A stretch of 64,000 nt of DNA from Saccopteryx bilineata (GCF_036850765.1 NC_089492.1:101079022-101143021); one strand, 5' to 3'; positions 1-11,654 are shown, numbered from the stretch's first letter. Numbers and translations are program-made. The notes: a model not told the origin generated them from the sequence alone.

Positions 1-690
1 TATTTGCTTTCTCTGGGAATTAGCTAGCCCTGGAAGGGACAGTTTTTCCAGGATAAAGACCCCAAATGCCCGAGGGTCAAGAAAAAATGAAAATAAATAA
101 TAAGAAAACGTCAGTACAAATTGTGATTTTGATTGAGGTTGAATTGACTTATAGAGTAATTTGATAATAGATTTCATGAGGGTCCAGCATGATGTGATCA
201 CTGATCAAAGTTAATGTGATTTTGTGACTTGTGCTGTGTTTACCAGCCATAGGAGCAGGTGAGGATATTTTGGTTGGGGAGATTACCCAGATCTGAGGAA
301 TAGCATATTAGGATTAGTGAGTGAAGGAGTCAAGAATAATAGTAAGTGTCACGCTGAAGCTAGAGAATGCTTATGATTTGTTTAGAACTAGCCTCAGTTG
401 CACAATTTTAAAAATGCAACTCAAAAGATAACTATTGACACTTAAATATCTTCACATCTTCAATAGTCATCACAACCAGACAAAAATAGTGCAGAGAACA
501 TTCATTTATTCAGATTTGGTGGAAAGAATGCTGGTGTTCATTGCTGGACCTGTTTTCAAGGAGTTTATTTCAGAAAGATTTACTTTCTTGGACCATGTAT
601 TAATACCATTTCTTCAAAGATATGTGTATTCAAATATGAAATATTTTCTGTAAGCATTCTCGTGAAACGATTCCTTGGAGTAGGCAAACC

Positions 691-695
<5 letters not shown>
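1..695. other. Unique AT-rich DNA, nothing identified
   Basis: No repeat family, exon signature or RNA gene is recognisable. The 72-codon ORF at 435-653 has no recognisable domain. The last 13 bases (683-695, GGCAAACCACTTT) are the left target duplication of the SINE that follows. Confidence 0.5.
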
Positions 696-730
<35 letters not shown>

Positions 731-897
731 CTTGAGAGGAGGGAGGGGGAAAGAGAGAGAGAGAAAGAAAGAAGAGGGGAAGAGCAGTAAGTATCAACTC
801 CAATATGTGCCTTGACCAGGCAAGTCTAGAGTTTCGAACCATTGACCTCAGCATTCCAGGTCAACACTTTATCCACTGTGCCAACACAAGCCAGGTT
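696..897 (-). mobile_element. Short tRNA-derived SINE (class C)
   Basis: Read on the minus strand it starts with a tRNA-like head (TTGGCACAGTGGATAAAG, then a GGTTCGAA B-box-like motif), has a pyrimidine-rich body and ends in a long A-tail, seen here as about 35 T at 694-730. It is flanked by a 13-bp target duplication with two mismatches (683-695 and 898-910). Total length is about 200 bp. Other copies of this class lie at 5850, 21447, 49606 and 60875. Confidence 0.85.
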
Positions 898-1636
898 GGC
901 AAATCGCTTTGATATTGGTTGTAACCAGGAAAATGCCATGAACTCCCAGATGCTTTTATAGTACAGATGAGTTGTAGTGACAAAAGTAATGAAACTTTTT
1001 GAATGCCTCAGTTTTTATAATAGCTTTATATAAATTCAGCATATGAATAATGCTTGAAAGTAAATTACATTGTTAAGAATGATATACAATAATATAAAGT
1101 ACATAACATTTATAATGAGATCATTTATTAAAGAAAATACCATTACATAATAATCAGGCTAATAATTTCATTTGGAAATAATACTGTATTAATTTGATGT
1201 ATTCATACTAACAGTGAACATGATATTTTAAATCTTGCTGTCACATAATTATGCTGCTACTTCATGAAATGTTGTAATGTGTCACTGAGGTATTTTTAAG
1301 TGAAGAGGTGGAAAAAAACTGGCTGAGTCATAAAGCTGAGGATCTTTTCTTTCCTAATCTTCTACCTGGAGCAAGGCTCTCTAGAATAACAACACTGGCC
1401 TTTAGCAAAGACTTGAAACACCTTCCTACTTCTACAAGGCAAACTGAGTAATTGGGTGTGATGTTAGGTTGGGAATGAAAAGGTATTTTAGGGTTGTGAG
1501 TTATGGTCTGTATAATTGTTATTTACAAAAAGAAAAGATTCAAAGAGAAAGTGAGAGAAGGATTTGAAGACCACACAATTCTGTACTAGTTAGCCAACAG
1601 AATGACTATTTGATACAGGCCTCTTAACTCCTTGAC
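898..1636. other. Unique AT-rich DNA, nothing identified
   Basis: About 740 bases of AT-rich sequence with no recognisable repeat, long ORF or RNA gene. Confidence 0.5.
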
Positions 1637-1651
1637 TCTGGTACCTGTACT

Positions 1652-2018
1652 TTTTTTTGTTTTGTTTTGTTTTTACGAGGGAGAGAGAGACAGACAGACA
1701 GATAGGAAGAGAGAGAGATGAGAAGCATCAACTCATAGTTGCGGCACCATAGTTTTTCATTGACTGCTTTCTCATATATGCCTTGATGGGGGGGCACTAT
1801 AGCAAAGTGAGTGACCCCTTGCTCAAGTCAGCGACCTTGAGCTCAAGCCAGTGACCTTTGGGCTCAAGCCAGTGATTATAGGTTCATATCTATGATCCCA
1901 CACTCAAGTTGGTGACCCCATACTAAAGCTGGATGAGCCCACGCTCAAGCTGGTGGCCTCGGGGTTTTGAACCTGGGTCCTCAGTGTCCCAGGGCAATGC
2001 GCCACCACCTGGTCAGGT
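1652..2018 (-). mobile_element. Long tRNA-derived SINE (class B)
   Basis: Minus-strand copy of the long SINE class. Its 5' head (CCTGACCAGGTGGTGGCGCA) lies near 2017 and its A/purine tail near 1652. The body carries a series of diverged units of about 25 bp containing CACTGGCTTGAGC-like cores, six or so here, more than in copies such as the one at 40894. The 15-bp target duplication TCTGGTACCTGTACT is perfect (1637-1651 and 2019-2033). Confidence 0.9.
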
Positions 2019-2199
2019 TCTGGTACCTGTACTGTTTTAAGGAATATGTTTCTATAAGAAAAATGAGCGCACAAACACACATATTACATTTAGTGAATTT
2101 AATCTTTAAAGATATGGGTTATAAGATTTAAAGCTACAGTACTCCTCCTTTTTACTTGCTCTGATGAAAGGCTTCATCTGTTGTTGTTTTCTGTATCAC

Positions 2200-2960
2200 A
2201 AAAGTAGAGTGTTTAAGTTCCCATCATGGTGTAGAATCAGTGGCAAATCTACATCTCTGACCCTGGTGCAAGGGCTGGTGTCATGGCTCACAATTAAATC
2301 ATTAGAGGGACCTCCTTCTGGGAGACGTCAGGGATCATTCTCATATGGGAGCTGACCATGTGCAGGGTGTTCTTGATAGATAGCTGGAACTCATAGTGGA
2401 TGAGTTCCTTCCCAAAGCTCATCATTGGGTGGGATGGTGGGCTAGCATGACTTGGACCACGTATGAGCATCTAGCAGGGCCAGGCTGGTACTTCATGAGG
2501 TAGGTGGAGCAGCATGTGGCCCTGCTTCATCTCCACACAAGGATGTGGTCAGCGATGGGGTCAGAGAGGTCACAGAGCTGTGAGATGGGTGTGTCAGCCG
2601 CAGGCACCTGTACACATGGGATGTCCTCATACAAGGTACTCACCACCTCCACCTAGATGATGACAATGGTGCTCTGGTTGCTCAAGAGCCTAAGTTTGTT
2701 GTTGGCAGCCATCCCACTGCTGACACACGGGCTGCTGGTGGTCCTTGAGAGGCCACTGACCCTGGGCTGTCGGACCTGCAGTGGGAAGGTGCATGGAGAT
2801 GCTGTCATCAGGTCAGTAGGTCAGCAGCCAGTGAGGTATAGAGGCTGCATCTTTCTGCTAGGTTTGTCCACGGAAAACTACGATCTCCTGGGGGCCACAG
2901 CAATTCTTGTTGAGAAGTAAGTTCAACTCAGTGTAGGAAGCCTCCTCCACAGGCCCTGCC
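2200..2960 (-). pseudogene. Unidentified GC-rich segment, possible decayed retrocopy
   Basis: About 750 bases are much richer in GC than either flank and full of CTG/CAC/CCC triplets, like coding DNA. On the minus strand, pieces of reading frame can be followed but are broken by several stops and shifts; one piece reads LLNKNCCGPQEIVVFRG and another STLYEDIPCVQVPAADTPI. I do not recognise the protein. No intron signals and no clear A-tail or target duplication were found. An 87-codon plus-strand ORF (2657-2920) lies in the same segment and has no recognisable domain. It may be a decayed retrocopy, a GC-rich unique segment, or an uncatalogued repeat. Confidence 0.25.
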
Positions 2961-3029
2961 CATCTCCCTGGCAACACGCCAGGCAGCATAACAGCAGCTG
3001 CCAGGGACAGTCCTGCCACACCCTGAAAA

Positions 3030-4110
3030 ATGAACGCATATTAAAGTATGTAACCGATTGGTGCATTGGAATAAATCGTGTCTCAAACTTTATTCAGTGG
3101 TGGAAATGAAAACAAAATGCAAAGCTCCATCTTTGGCTAAAGTTTGCTAACATATCAGGAGGTAGGTTGAAATGACAGTGGGTAATATGAAGTACCAGAC
3201 AGTACTTCTTGCCGCGATACTTTACAGCTGTCACTGACTGCGTGTTTTCTTAAACTGATATCAGCTACTATTTATACACTTACAATTTCTGGTCAGATTA
3301 GGGTGGAAGGTTGTGGTACCCACGTATATAAAATAATACAATAATGTTCTATTCTTTTTGGAACAAATTTGTTACATGAAATGTCAGATGAGTCATTTTG
3401 CTCATGTCAGATGTTTGAAAGTAATGGAAAGATGCCAGTGCGGAAGCCCAGTAATTCATGCACTGGTGTAATGGAGCAAATGAAATGCAAAGCTCTTGTA
3501 CAGGTCCAATTTCAGCGCCAAACGCTTACCTGTCAGTCAGCAAAATTGTCCCTGAATAAAAATGAACCCCATCTGAGAGGCAAAGCATTTTAATATACAT
3601 CACATTCTTTGACTCTATTGCAAGGGAGAAGCTGCATGGAAAGAAAGAGAATGCCGCTGAAAAAGACATTTAACAGCAACCCCTGAGCATGCTGAAAATC
3701 TTGCTCGCACTGCTGCCCACAAAAGGTTTTTGGTTTGTCCTTTCTCTCCTGAGCTATTGACAAACTCTTTAGCATTGCTCCCCGCTACCCCATATCTCTT
3801 ATCTACACTGAAAGGTGACTGATTTACCCCAGACAGTGAGAGATTTGGCCACTCAGAGATGTGGAGACCAAGTTTTAGACAGGTAACTTTGTTGTTGTCT
3901 GGGTGCAGCTGGGGGATGTCTTTATGAAAGTGACAATTAAAAATGTGTGTCACACAAATCAAAAGTCAGACATACCCTCGGAGAAATTATTATTATGGCC
4001 TAGAGTGACTGCCATTCTTTTTGAAAAGCCTTTCATTTTGGAATCGGTTCCCACTTTTCTATATGAGCAAGCATCTTACAGAAATGAAGTGTCCTAGCTT
4101 TATTTTTTTA
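3030..4110. promoter_or_regulatory. Candidate conserved non-coding block
   Basis: About 1 kb of high-complexity sequence free of recognisable repeats, between repeat-rich flanks. It contains clusters of motifs typical of developmental enhancers, such as ACAGCTGTCACTGAC near 3227 and CAGCGCCAAACGC near 3514. Short ORFs on both strands (3369-3593, 3615-3962, 3903-4097) overlap each other and have no domain, so I read them as chance. The call rests on texture only; no alignment was possible. Confidence 0.25.
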
Positions 4111-4639
4111 GACCCAATTCCTTGTGGTTTTTAAAAGCAAATGGAAAAGTTAAGAATTTGTGTGCTTCAGTGCCCACACACCCAGGGCTTCCTGAACCCA
4201 ACTCTAGGAGTCATGCTTGGTTCTACTCTTGAAATCTCTGTTTTCCCTTTCTGTGTTTTAAGACTCTAAGTGCATACAGGGGTCCTAAGCAGCTATTGAA
4301 AACAAGTAATGACTAGTTCTTCTAAATGTTAATGATTGAGAATGAACTAGCAATCAGGGCTCAAAAATAAAATAAAATAAAGTGTGCTGTATTAGAAACG
4401 ATAATAATTAAATCAAGCCAAGGTGCTCTATACTTATGACGGCACTAATGCTTGAAAAATTATGAGTACAGGGGAAATTTACATAAATCCTCTTTAAATA
4501 ATGTAGGTAAAAAAGTGAAAGAAAGAAAACCGCGGTCACAGTGCTGAATTTGTTTTAATCCCCGGTTCAAGTGGTTCTAGAAATAATCATACTTGTATCA
4601 ATCTATATTGCATGACTTTTGTAAGATGTGAAAATAGTG

Positions 4640-5190
4640 TTTTTCAGTAAATTGTCACTTATTATTGTTTATTTAGGGCCACTAACATAGAAAAATTTCT
4701 CAGCTACAGTGTCAAAAGAATAAGGACAATTTGATGTTTTCTTTTGATGCTGTTTGTTGATATCTAGACCACTGTAGTTTGATTGCCTAACATTAAACCT
4801 ATAATAACAGTGCAATCATAGCAGTATCATCATGAATGTTGTTACAATAGAAACAACATTTACACAGCTTCAGAATGGTAATTATCAAACTTTTTGTCAT
4901 GAAGCGCTTATTTGCTAGCATTGATCTGCCCCGGTCAGTTGTTAGCTCTTCTCATCTGAGGTGTATTGATTGTATAATCAGTAGATAGAGGCTGTGGGCT
5001 GATGAAATTCAGTGTTGTTGGGCAAATTATCGGCTGCTTGCCTGTTGACCTGGACCCTGCTGGTTATACCTTAGATGCTGGTGGGATTATTACTCATTTT
5101 AGTGACCTTACTTTACAACAGAGCACTCTGTATTATTACACAAGATAAATGCCATCCTTCTTGCTGTGGTTGTGGTTGACTACACAAATG
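4640..5190. promoter_or_regulatory. Candidate conserved non-coding block
   Basis: Repeat-free, high-complexity sequence with dense binding-site-like words: TTATTGTTTATTTA (forkhead-like) near 4661, GGTAATTATC (homeodomain-like) near 4876, and ACAATAG/AACAAC words (SOX-like) near 4845. No ORF of note. This is inferred from sequence texture and not shown by comparison. Confidence 0.25.
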
Positions 5191-5264
5191 TCAGAAGCTA
5201 GGCAGTCAGTATTTGTCTCTTTGTGTGAATATAATGATAAAGAGACCAATGTACCTAACTGATG

Positions 5265-5480
5265 ATCATAATGAGGCCTTACATGTATGTAGCACTTTAT
5301 CATGTCCTACAATTTGTGACAAATCTGTTAAAATTCTTGTTTTATTAATAGGAACACCGAGACCTAGATTAAGCTAAGCAAATTGGTGAAAATCACGTAG
5401 CCAATGAGTCTCAGAGCTAAGAATTAAATCTATTTTCTCTGAATGTAAGTCGAGTTTGTAATGTTCTATTGCTCTACCTT
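5265..5480 (-). repeat. MIR SINE, ancient, minus strand
   Basis: The order of motifs (a GTAGCACTTTATCATG stretch, then GAACACCGAGACCTAG, then a CACGTAGCCAATGAG stretch) matches the reversed core and 5' part of mammalian MIR, whose antisense contains 'aaactgaggc ... aaggtcacacagctagt'. It is strongly diverged. Confidence 0.55.
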
Positions 5481-5829
5481 AATAGGTAATCTGACCTGAC
5501 CATTAAATATGTATACTGAAAAAAATCTAATATTTCATCCAGCTAGATTAAGAAAAAAATACCTTAATGTTATTTTAATAAATTATTGCATTGGATAATT
5601 TTGGAGACTATTTGAGCCATTAAATTTTTATAGCATTCCAAAGGCTAAGGTCTAACATGGGACTATTTTAAAAGACAAAATTATTTTATATGAAGAGCAA
5701 TGTGACCTTTATAGCTGGTAGCTGTTTAAAATCTAAATGTTTCTAGAACATTTTATTTATGTGGGAAATTTTTTCAAGATTATTTCTTTTGCCATATCTT
5801 ACTTCCCTTATTCTGACTTCTCTTGCATT
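5481..5829. other. Unique AT-rich DNA, nothing identified
   Basis: No recognisable element between the MIR relic and the next SINE. Confidence 0.45.
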
Positions 5830-5849
5830 TTGGAATCATTCTACTCTTT

Positions 5850-6036
5850 TTGTTTTTTTAATTGATTGATTTTAGAGACAGAGAGAGAAAGGGGGAGAAG
5901 AGAGAAGCATTAATTTGTTGTTCCACTTAGTTATACACTTACTGTTTGCTTCCTGTATGTGCCTTGACCAGGGATGGAACCCGCAACCTTGGTATTTCAG
6001 GACAATGCTCTAACAAACTAAGCTAACCAGCCAGGG
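5850..6036 (-). mobile_element. Short tRNA-derived SINE (class C)
   Basis: Minus-strand copy, head near 6036 and tail near 5850, with a GAGAGAAAGGGGGAG-type antisense body. The target duplication TTGGAATCATTCTACTC is nearly perfect (5830-5849 and 6037-6055), so both ends are well placed. Confidence 0.85.
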
Positions 6037-6055
6037 TTGGAATCATTCTACCCTT

Positions 6056-7069
6056 TATAGGTAACGACAGCATGGCATTTTATCCTAATGCCTAGCCTGA
6101 ACCTTTCTGACACAATGTAGAAACTTATTTTGATATTAAAATCACCTGAACATATATTTTTAAAAATTTGACAGTGTTCACAATGGTATATTCATTTTCT
6201 CTCAGAGAAGGATATAAAAAGGGTGTACTTTACAAACCGTGCAATGCCATAAAATATTAACGTTGTGGAAATGATCATCTGTATCTCCAAATAGTAATTA
6301 AGTGAAGGGACACTGACTCATAGTTCTACATCACTAAGTGCTCTCAGTTGTGCCTCATATGCTGTCTCCTTCTTTCTTTCTGTCAACTACGCAACCATTG
6401 TATTATAAAGGTAAGTGGTTACTTGCCCATTGTATTTTAGAGGCATACTCACTGCAAGTAGTTCTATAAACAAGTTCAGTGGTAACATGTTCTTCTTTGG
6501 TCTTAAATTTTGCTGCTGTAGAATCATAATCAGGCAATGATTTTTTTTGCCTTTCTTGAAAACTACTTTTTTTATGTTCTTAGTTTTAAAAGACCAAATG
6601 ACTGATCTAAAATACTGCAGGAGATAATGGGTGAAGTGTGTGAAAGTAATGTGCAGAGGTGGCTGGAGTTGAAATACATGGCAGAATTTGTATCTCTGTG
6701 AACACCAAAGAAAACAGCTGTGCAAGCACTCCTGTAGTCTTTCCTGATCTGGGCAAATAGCTAAAAAGTAACACCCAGTTTCTGGAATTCCAAGCCTTTC
6801 AAAAGAAGCCTTAATTTATGTACTATTTTCTTTCCTTTATCTATGGTTGCTGAAATATACACCGATTGCCAAAGTAGTATTTAATAGAAAATAGTTCTCT
6901 TTTTTAGATTTTCCCCCCAAAGCTAAAACACATGTAATACTTATATAATCATTATTTGTGTATTGGTCCTATTGTACTGTTAGCTCTTCATGTCTGACCT
7001 GTTTTAATATTTCCTTCATTGCTTAATACTATGCTTTGTATATAGAAGGAACTTAATTATTGATTAGAA
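6056..7069. other. Unique AT-rich DNA, nothing identified
   Basis: No recognisable repeat. A 112-codon ORF on the minus strand (6387-6725) has biased, AT-driven composition and no recognisable domain, and I treat it as chance. Confidence 0.45.
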
Positions 7070-7200
7070 TGGACTGAACATTCAGTCAACCAGTGTTTAT
7101 TGAATACCTATTATATGTGAAACATATGTGGGAGAGACCACATACAGTAGTCCATGAAAAAGACATACAGATCTTGCTGTCAGTGCCCCTCATGAAAAAG
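7070..7200 (-). repeat. LINE-2 3' end, minus strand
   Basis: The sequence CAACCAGTGTTTATTGAATACC followed by a 'ctattatatg' stretch is the reversed end of mammalian LINE-2 (usual form 'tcaacaaatatttattgagcacctactatgtg'). The following 100 bases agree weakly. Confidence 0.5.
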
Positions 7201-7399
7201 AAATGAAACAGACACTAAGAAATGATTTACATACTTAATTGCTTAATGCAGTTTTTCACTTTAATATTGTATTGCTTAAATTCAAGATATTAGGGTTTTT
7301 CTAATAAGAAATCAGGTCAATTTTATGCTTCTCCAGTATAGGGTCCTTTAAAAAAATCAACCTTTAAAACTCTATTGTACTTTTAAAAAATGTACACTT

Positions 7400-7540
7400 T
7401 GTAAGTCTATATTTGGTGAGTTTGGACAAGTCTGTATACATACCATATGTAAGTATATATCTAAATATATATGTATTTCTAAGTATATATGTGTATAAAT
7501 AAGTGTATACATATATGTAAGTGTAGCTATGTATGTGTAT
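7400..7540. repeat. TATG-rich low-complexity tract
   Basis: Interrupted TATA/TATG/TGTA repeats, a typical decayed dinucleotide and tetranucleotide microsatellite. The minus-strand ORF across it (7364-7573) is a product of this composition. Confidence 0.7.
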
Positions 7541-7805
7541 GTGTGTTTCAACCTTTTTCATTTCATGGTACACATAAACTGATTACTACAATTCTGCAAC
7601 ACACCAAAAAATATATTTTTGCCAATCTGACAAAAAAACAGATAATTTTAATGCATTCACATCAGATGGCTATTGTTGCAACACAGTGGCTGTTGCCATT
7701 TTTTAAATTTTCCATTCTAAAGGAAAAGAGGTCTGTGTCCCTGACTAAATAGTCAGCTACTGCATATTTTAAAAACTCTTGCAGCATACCATTTGAAAAT
7801 CACTG
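7541..7805. mobile_element. hAT DNA transposon relic, non-autonomous
   Basis: The ends form diverged inverted repeats: GTTTCAACCTTTTT at the left and ATTTGAAAATCACTG at the right, the usual hAT (Charlie-type) pattern of CAGTG(g/a)TTTTCAA. The interior is AT-rich and has no transposase remnant. The 8-bp target duplication is not clear. The 87-codon ORF crossing it has no domain. Confidence 0.6.
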
Positions 7806-8324
7806 ATATGCATACCAATAGAATCATCGCCTCAATTGAGCTATAGGTCATTTCTATCATCCAAGAAAGGTAACTCTGTGCTCTTTCCCAGAGTACAACC
7901 CATGACTTTTCTCAGGTCCCTATGTTTGTCTTTCCTAGACTTTTAGAGAAATGACATTGAACGTTGGGTATTAACTCTTTGTGTCTGGCTTTTGCTCAGC
8001 CTGATGTTCAAGTCTATTTTGATTTCCATGCTTCCAGTACCTAAGCTAGAAATCTTGGAATTATCTTGACTTGAATGTCTTATCTTCTTTATCTAGTTTT
8101 TTATGAAGTTTGCTATTTTTTTTCCTTTTGAGGTCCTTTGGATTTGGTTCTTGCAGTTCTCATCACCCCATTTCCATCACCTTAACCTGCATTTCTGCTC
8201 CAGTCTCCTTGCTTGGTTTTTCTTTTACGTCAATCACTGCCCTCAGTTTTCCCACTGCTGCCAGATAAATCTGACATCTCATTTTCTTCCTGACACTCTC
8301 TGGAAAGGAAAAAAAAAAGCAAAA
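7806..8324. other. Unique DNA, nothing identified
   Basis: No recognisable repeat or gene. A pyrimidine-rich 91-codon ORF at 8103-8378 has no recognisable domain. Confidence 0.45.
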
Positions 8325-8490
8325 CTAGCCCTTACTGAGGACATTCCATTAGGCACTTTCATACATTATTTAACGTAATTCTGTGAAGTCTCATTAACCT
8401 CATTTTATAGTCAACAAAACCCAAGTCTCCCAACAGTAGTAGACCTTGAATTTGTACCTAGTTCTGTCTGATTTCAAAGCCCACAGTTTT
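8325..8490 (-). repeat. MIR SINE fragment, minus strand
   Basis: Reads as reversed MIR: TTACTGAGGACATTCC, then a TAGGCACTTTCATACATTAT stretch, then CTCATTTTATAGTCAACAAA, matching the antisense layout 'tactgagcacttactatg ... aggcactgtgctaag ... ccattttacagatgagg'. Confidence 0.5.
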
Positions 8491-9734
8491 CCTTCTGCTC
8501 TTCTTTGCAAAAACCTACATTGGGTCCCTTGGGCCAACAATTTAAGTCCCTACATTTCTGGTCATGAGAGCCCAATGAAACCTTCTCTCCTCCCTCAGAT
8601 CAGACCCTCCCGTCCTCACCCTACCCCACAAGCTAAATTCTTGTATTTTCTGGAGTTCTGAAATAAATCCTGTCTTATCTGGTCAGGTCTGCTACCTCAA
8701 AGACTGAAATGCTGCACCCTTTTGCCCCTGTGTCTTTTCACATTAAGGTGAACTGTTCTTCAAGTAACCTTTCTGCTCTGGAATGGTCCCATTTCTGCCT
8801 CAACTACATTTAGTTACCTCTGATTCTCACAGTTTCTGAACTGAAGTTGACTCAAACAATTTTCAAGGCCTCACCAATGTTTTTATTAAGGGATACATTC
8901 AAGAAGGATAAACCCAGATCATAAAGAGACCTATTTCTGAAAAACAAAATTTAGCCCTGGTTTTCAGTTTGGAAATTAATAGGAAAAAAATTATTAGTCA
9001 CAGGATTAAGCTTTAGAAATTTTTATGTTACAGTAAAAATTAAAAATAAAAACACAGACTGTTGTCCTTATTCAAATTCTTGTCTATCAAATTTCTGTCT
9101 TTCTGAATGGGCTAGCTGCTCCTAGTGGTAGGTGCTAGTGTCCTGAGTAGGTAGGTGCTGGTGGCCTGAGGATGTCTGGAATCAACTACACCATCAAGTA
9201 AGTGTCAGTGGGAATAGAATATTCCAAAGAGAAATAAGGAAAAGGAAAACAAACTTTTCCCTTCACCTAATCAACATTGGCTCTAAGAGAATAGTAGGAA
9301 AAGGAAAATTTTGTGGCAAAAAGAAAGTTGGTCTATTATACATTTTTAACACTTTCTTAATGCCTTGTTCTTATCTTTGAGTAAACTCACTGCCAGAAGT
9401 CCTAAAGATTTCTGTGTTTTTTAAATTCAGAATTTCAGATCTCTTAGCAACAATTCCTCAAACTATACAACAGCATTGTTTATTAGAACTCAAATATGCA
9501 TATGAAAAAGAAGGATATTTTGGATTAAGTGAGAGGTGAAGGCAAGTGAGAATATGAAAATAAATAGAGGATAACTGAAATTGACCGTCCCTAAAGAAAT
9601 ATCTATGCTTGGGGAAATTTTTAGAGGGCCTCCCCAGAGTTGGGCAGGAATCTCTAGTGCATTTGTATTTATAATCCCAGACAGAACCCCTGAGGATGAT
9701 TCTTCATAGAGAGAGGCACAATGACAGCAAAACC
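8491..9734. other. Unique DNA, nothing identified
   Basis: No recognisable repeat or gene. There is a small imperfect duplication (GGTAGGTGCT...) near 9127-9160. Confidence 0.45.
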
Positions 9735-9832
9735 TTTGCAAGTGGAAGTTCCTTGAGGGCTGGACTATGGCTAATTCATCTTTCTCAGTACCTAGAGTCT
9801 TGCTTGGCACATAGTAGGCCCTCTGAGTGACA
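9735..9832 (+). repeat. LINE-2 3' end, plus strand
   Basis: CTTGAGGGCTGGACTATGGC and CTTGGCACATAGTAGGCC match the well-known 3' end of LINE-2 ('ccttgagggcagggactgtg ... ggcacatagtaggcgctcaataaa'). Confidence 0.65.
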
Positions 9833-9834
9833 GA

Positions 9835-10090
9835 TGAAATGCTGAATAAGAGTTGAGGCTCTGCAGTAAGACAGACAAGGCTTTAAATCCCTGCTCTGCT
9901 AATTAGCCAGCTTTCTTATCGATTATTTAATCACTTTGAGCCCCAATTGCCTTATTGTAAAGTGGAAATAATTATATTGCCTTACATCATAGGGTTGTCT
10001 TGAGGACTAAAAGAGCTAATGGTGATGAAGAATTTAGCAACATGGTTGTCTCATAAGTTATCGATAAAAAGAGCTATTAGTATTTTTATT
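9835..10090 (+). repeat. MIR SINE, plus strand
   Basis: Motif order matches MIR on the plus strand: a GAGGCTCTGCAGTAAGACAG start, then TTTAAATCCCTGCTCTGCTA, then 'gagccccaattgccttattg', then CATAGGGTTGTCTTGAGGAC and a terminal 'gctattagtattttt'. Confidence 0.65.
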
Positions 10091-11227
10091 GATAGTTCAT
10101 AAAATATTTCCTTAAATTGACCTCAGATAATTGCTTAAAAGTTCCTCAGTGACTTTAGTTTACATCTTAGTTGAACATTTATAGGATATAATCTCATCCG
10201 ATGAGATTATGGGTTGGGTGATGTGGCTCCTTAATCTATAACCCACAGGGTGAGATGAAAGTATGTTTTCATTTGTGTGCTGTGGAAATGTACCGAAGGA
10301 TGTGAGATATTCCCTTGTATTCACCTTGTATGAATAATGTTGGCCCACACTGAAATCATTTAATTCCCAAACAAAAGTCTGTAATTTATAGACAAGTCCT
10401 ACCTATAGAAACACTGTTTCACTGATGATTTATGAATTATAGTAAATGCTCTCTAAATTGTTGAGTAGAATGCTGAACAAAAATGAGAGACATTAAATTA
10501 AAATTAACCTGCTATGGTGCACTGTGGGGTACCTATGGAGAGCAATAATAATTTTGAGAATTAAAATTCAAGTAAAAAAATACTTAGGTTTGCTATACAT
10601 AAAGCATAGTATTCAATTCTGTAAGGTAATAGAAGATAAACAAGATGAAGTTTCTTCCCTTGAGGACTTGTGGTCTAAAGTAGGAAACTGAGTATTTGAA
10701 TGTATGATTTAAAAAATAGTAAAAAGGCTTGTTGATGAAGCCAAAGCAGTTTTAGTGCCCAGCTTTTAAAAAGGGGGAGCCAATTATACCTGCTCTAAGC
10801 CAGTCAGTTTAATTTTGATACTTTTAAAGAGTCTGTGATAGATGAAATCATTGAATAATCAATTAGTCACCACATAGGAGAGCATGAGCACTGAGTGGTC
10901 ACTATCTTGGCTTTGCAAAGAGCAAATTGTACCAGATTGATTTAATTTCCTTCTTCAAAAGATTGACAGTTTATACAGACATTTAGGAAGCAGGATATAT
11001 AATTTATCTGAACTTCAGAAGGGATTTTGATTCAGTCACACATGACATTTTAACACTAACTCAAAGGATGTGGTCTATTCCAGACCATATTCCTGTAGGA
11101 AGGAGCCCAGTTTTCTGACAAGTCACAACTGAAAATGGTTACTAAAGGCTCAGTGTCAACAATGAATCTTGTTGTATAAATGCATATCCTACTATTGAAG
11201 TTATTCTGAACTTCTGTCTGTGTCATA
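10091..11227. other. Unique AT-rich DNA, nothing identified
   Basis: No recognisable repeat, exon or RNA gene. Confidence 0.45.
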
Positions 11228-11233
11228 GCTAAA

Positions 11234-11640
11234 TGTCGCGACAACAATGAACTACTCAGAGACCAGATGAAATGCTCCAAGGGGCCAAGGGGAGGCAACA
11301 GCCTCGTTAGCAGACCAGAGGACTGAAGCCTCATCCCCAGCCTTACTCAGATATTTATTAGCCAGTGCAAAAAACTCAAGGAAGAAGACAGCAGAAGTTT
11401 TCAGGGGGTGAAGTAAAAGGACAAGGAACATGCTGACTTCTAATCTCTGTTCTGAGAGCCTAAACATTTCTGGGTTGCTGAATCTTATACTGCTGTTTTG
11501 CTATTTCCAGCATGCACTATTTCCAGTATGGGTCAGAGAGGCCCCTGGACTTGTGTCCACTCAGTGCTTTTGCCCTAGGATGCCTCGCTGTCTCTGATTG
11601 TTTACCTTAACTCTGCAACTCTTCATAGCATATTCCTACA
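11234..11640 (-). mobile_element. Solo retroviral LTR, 407 bp, minus strand
   Basis: The element starts TGTCGCGACA and ends TTCCTACA on the plus strand, so it begins TG and ends CA in either reading. It is flanked by a perfect 6-bp target duplication GCTAAA (11228-11233 and 11641-11646). Read on the minus strand it carries an AATAAA polyadenylation signal at 11354-11359, about 120 bases before its 3' end, as expected for an R/U5 boundary. No gag, pol or env lies next to it, so it is a solo LTR. A 6-bp duplication is usual for class II (ERVK-like) elements; the family is not named. Confidence 0.75.
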
Positions 11641-11654
11641 GCTAAATAATTGAA

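Noticed and set aside
3615..3962. 115-codon ORF on the minus strand within candidate block 1
   Set aside because: No domain, no splice or codon evidence, and overlapping ORFs on both strands. Kept only as part of a non-coding candidate.
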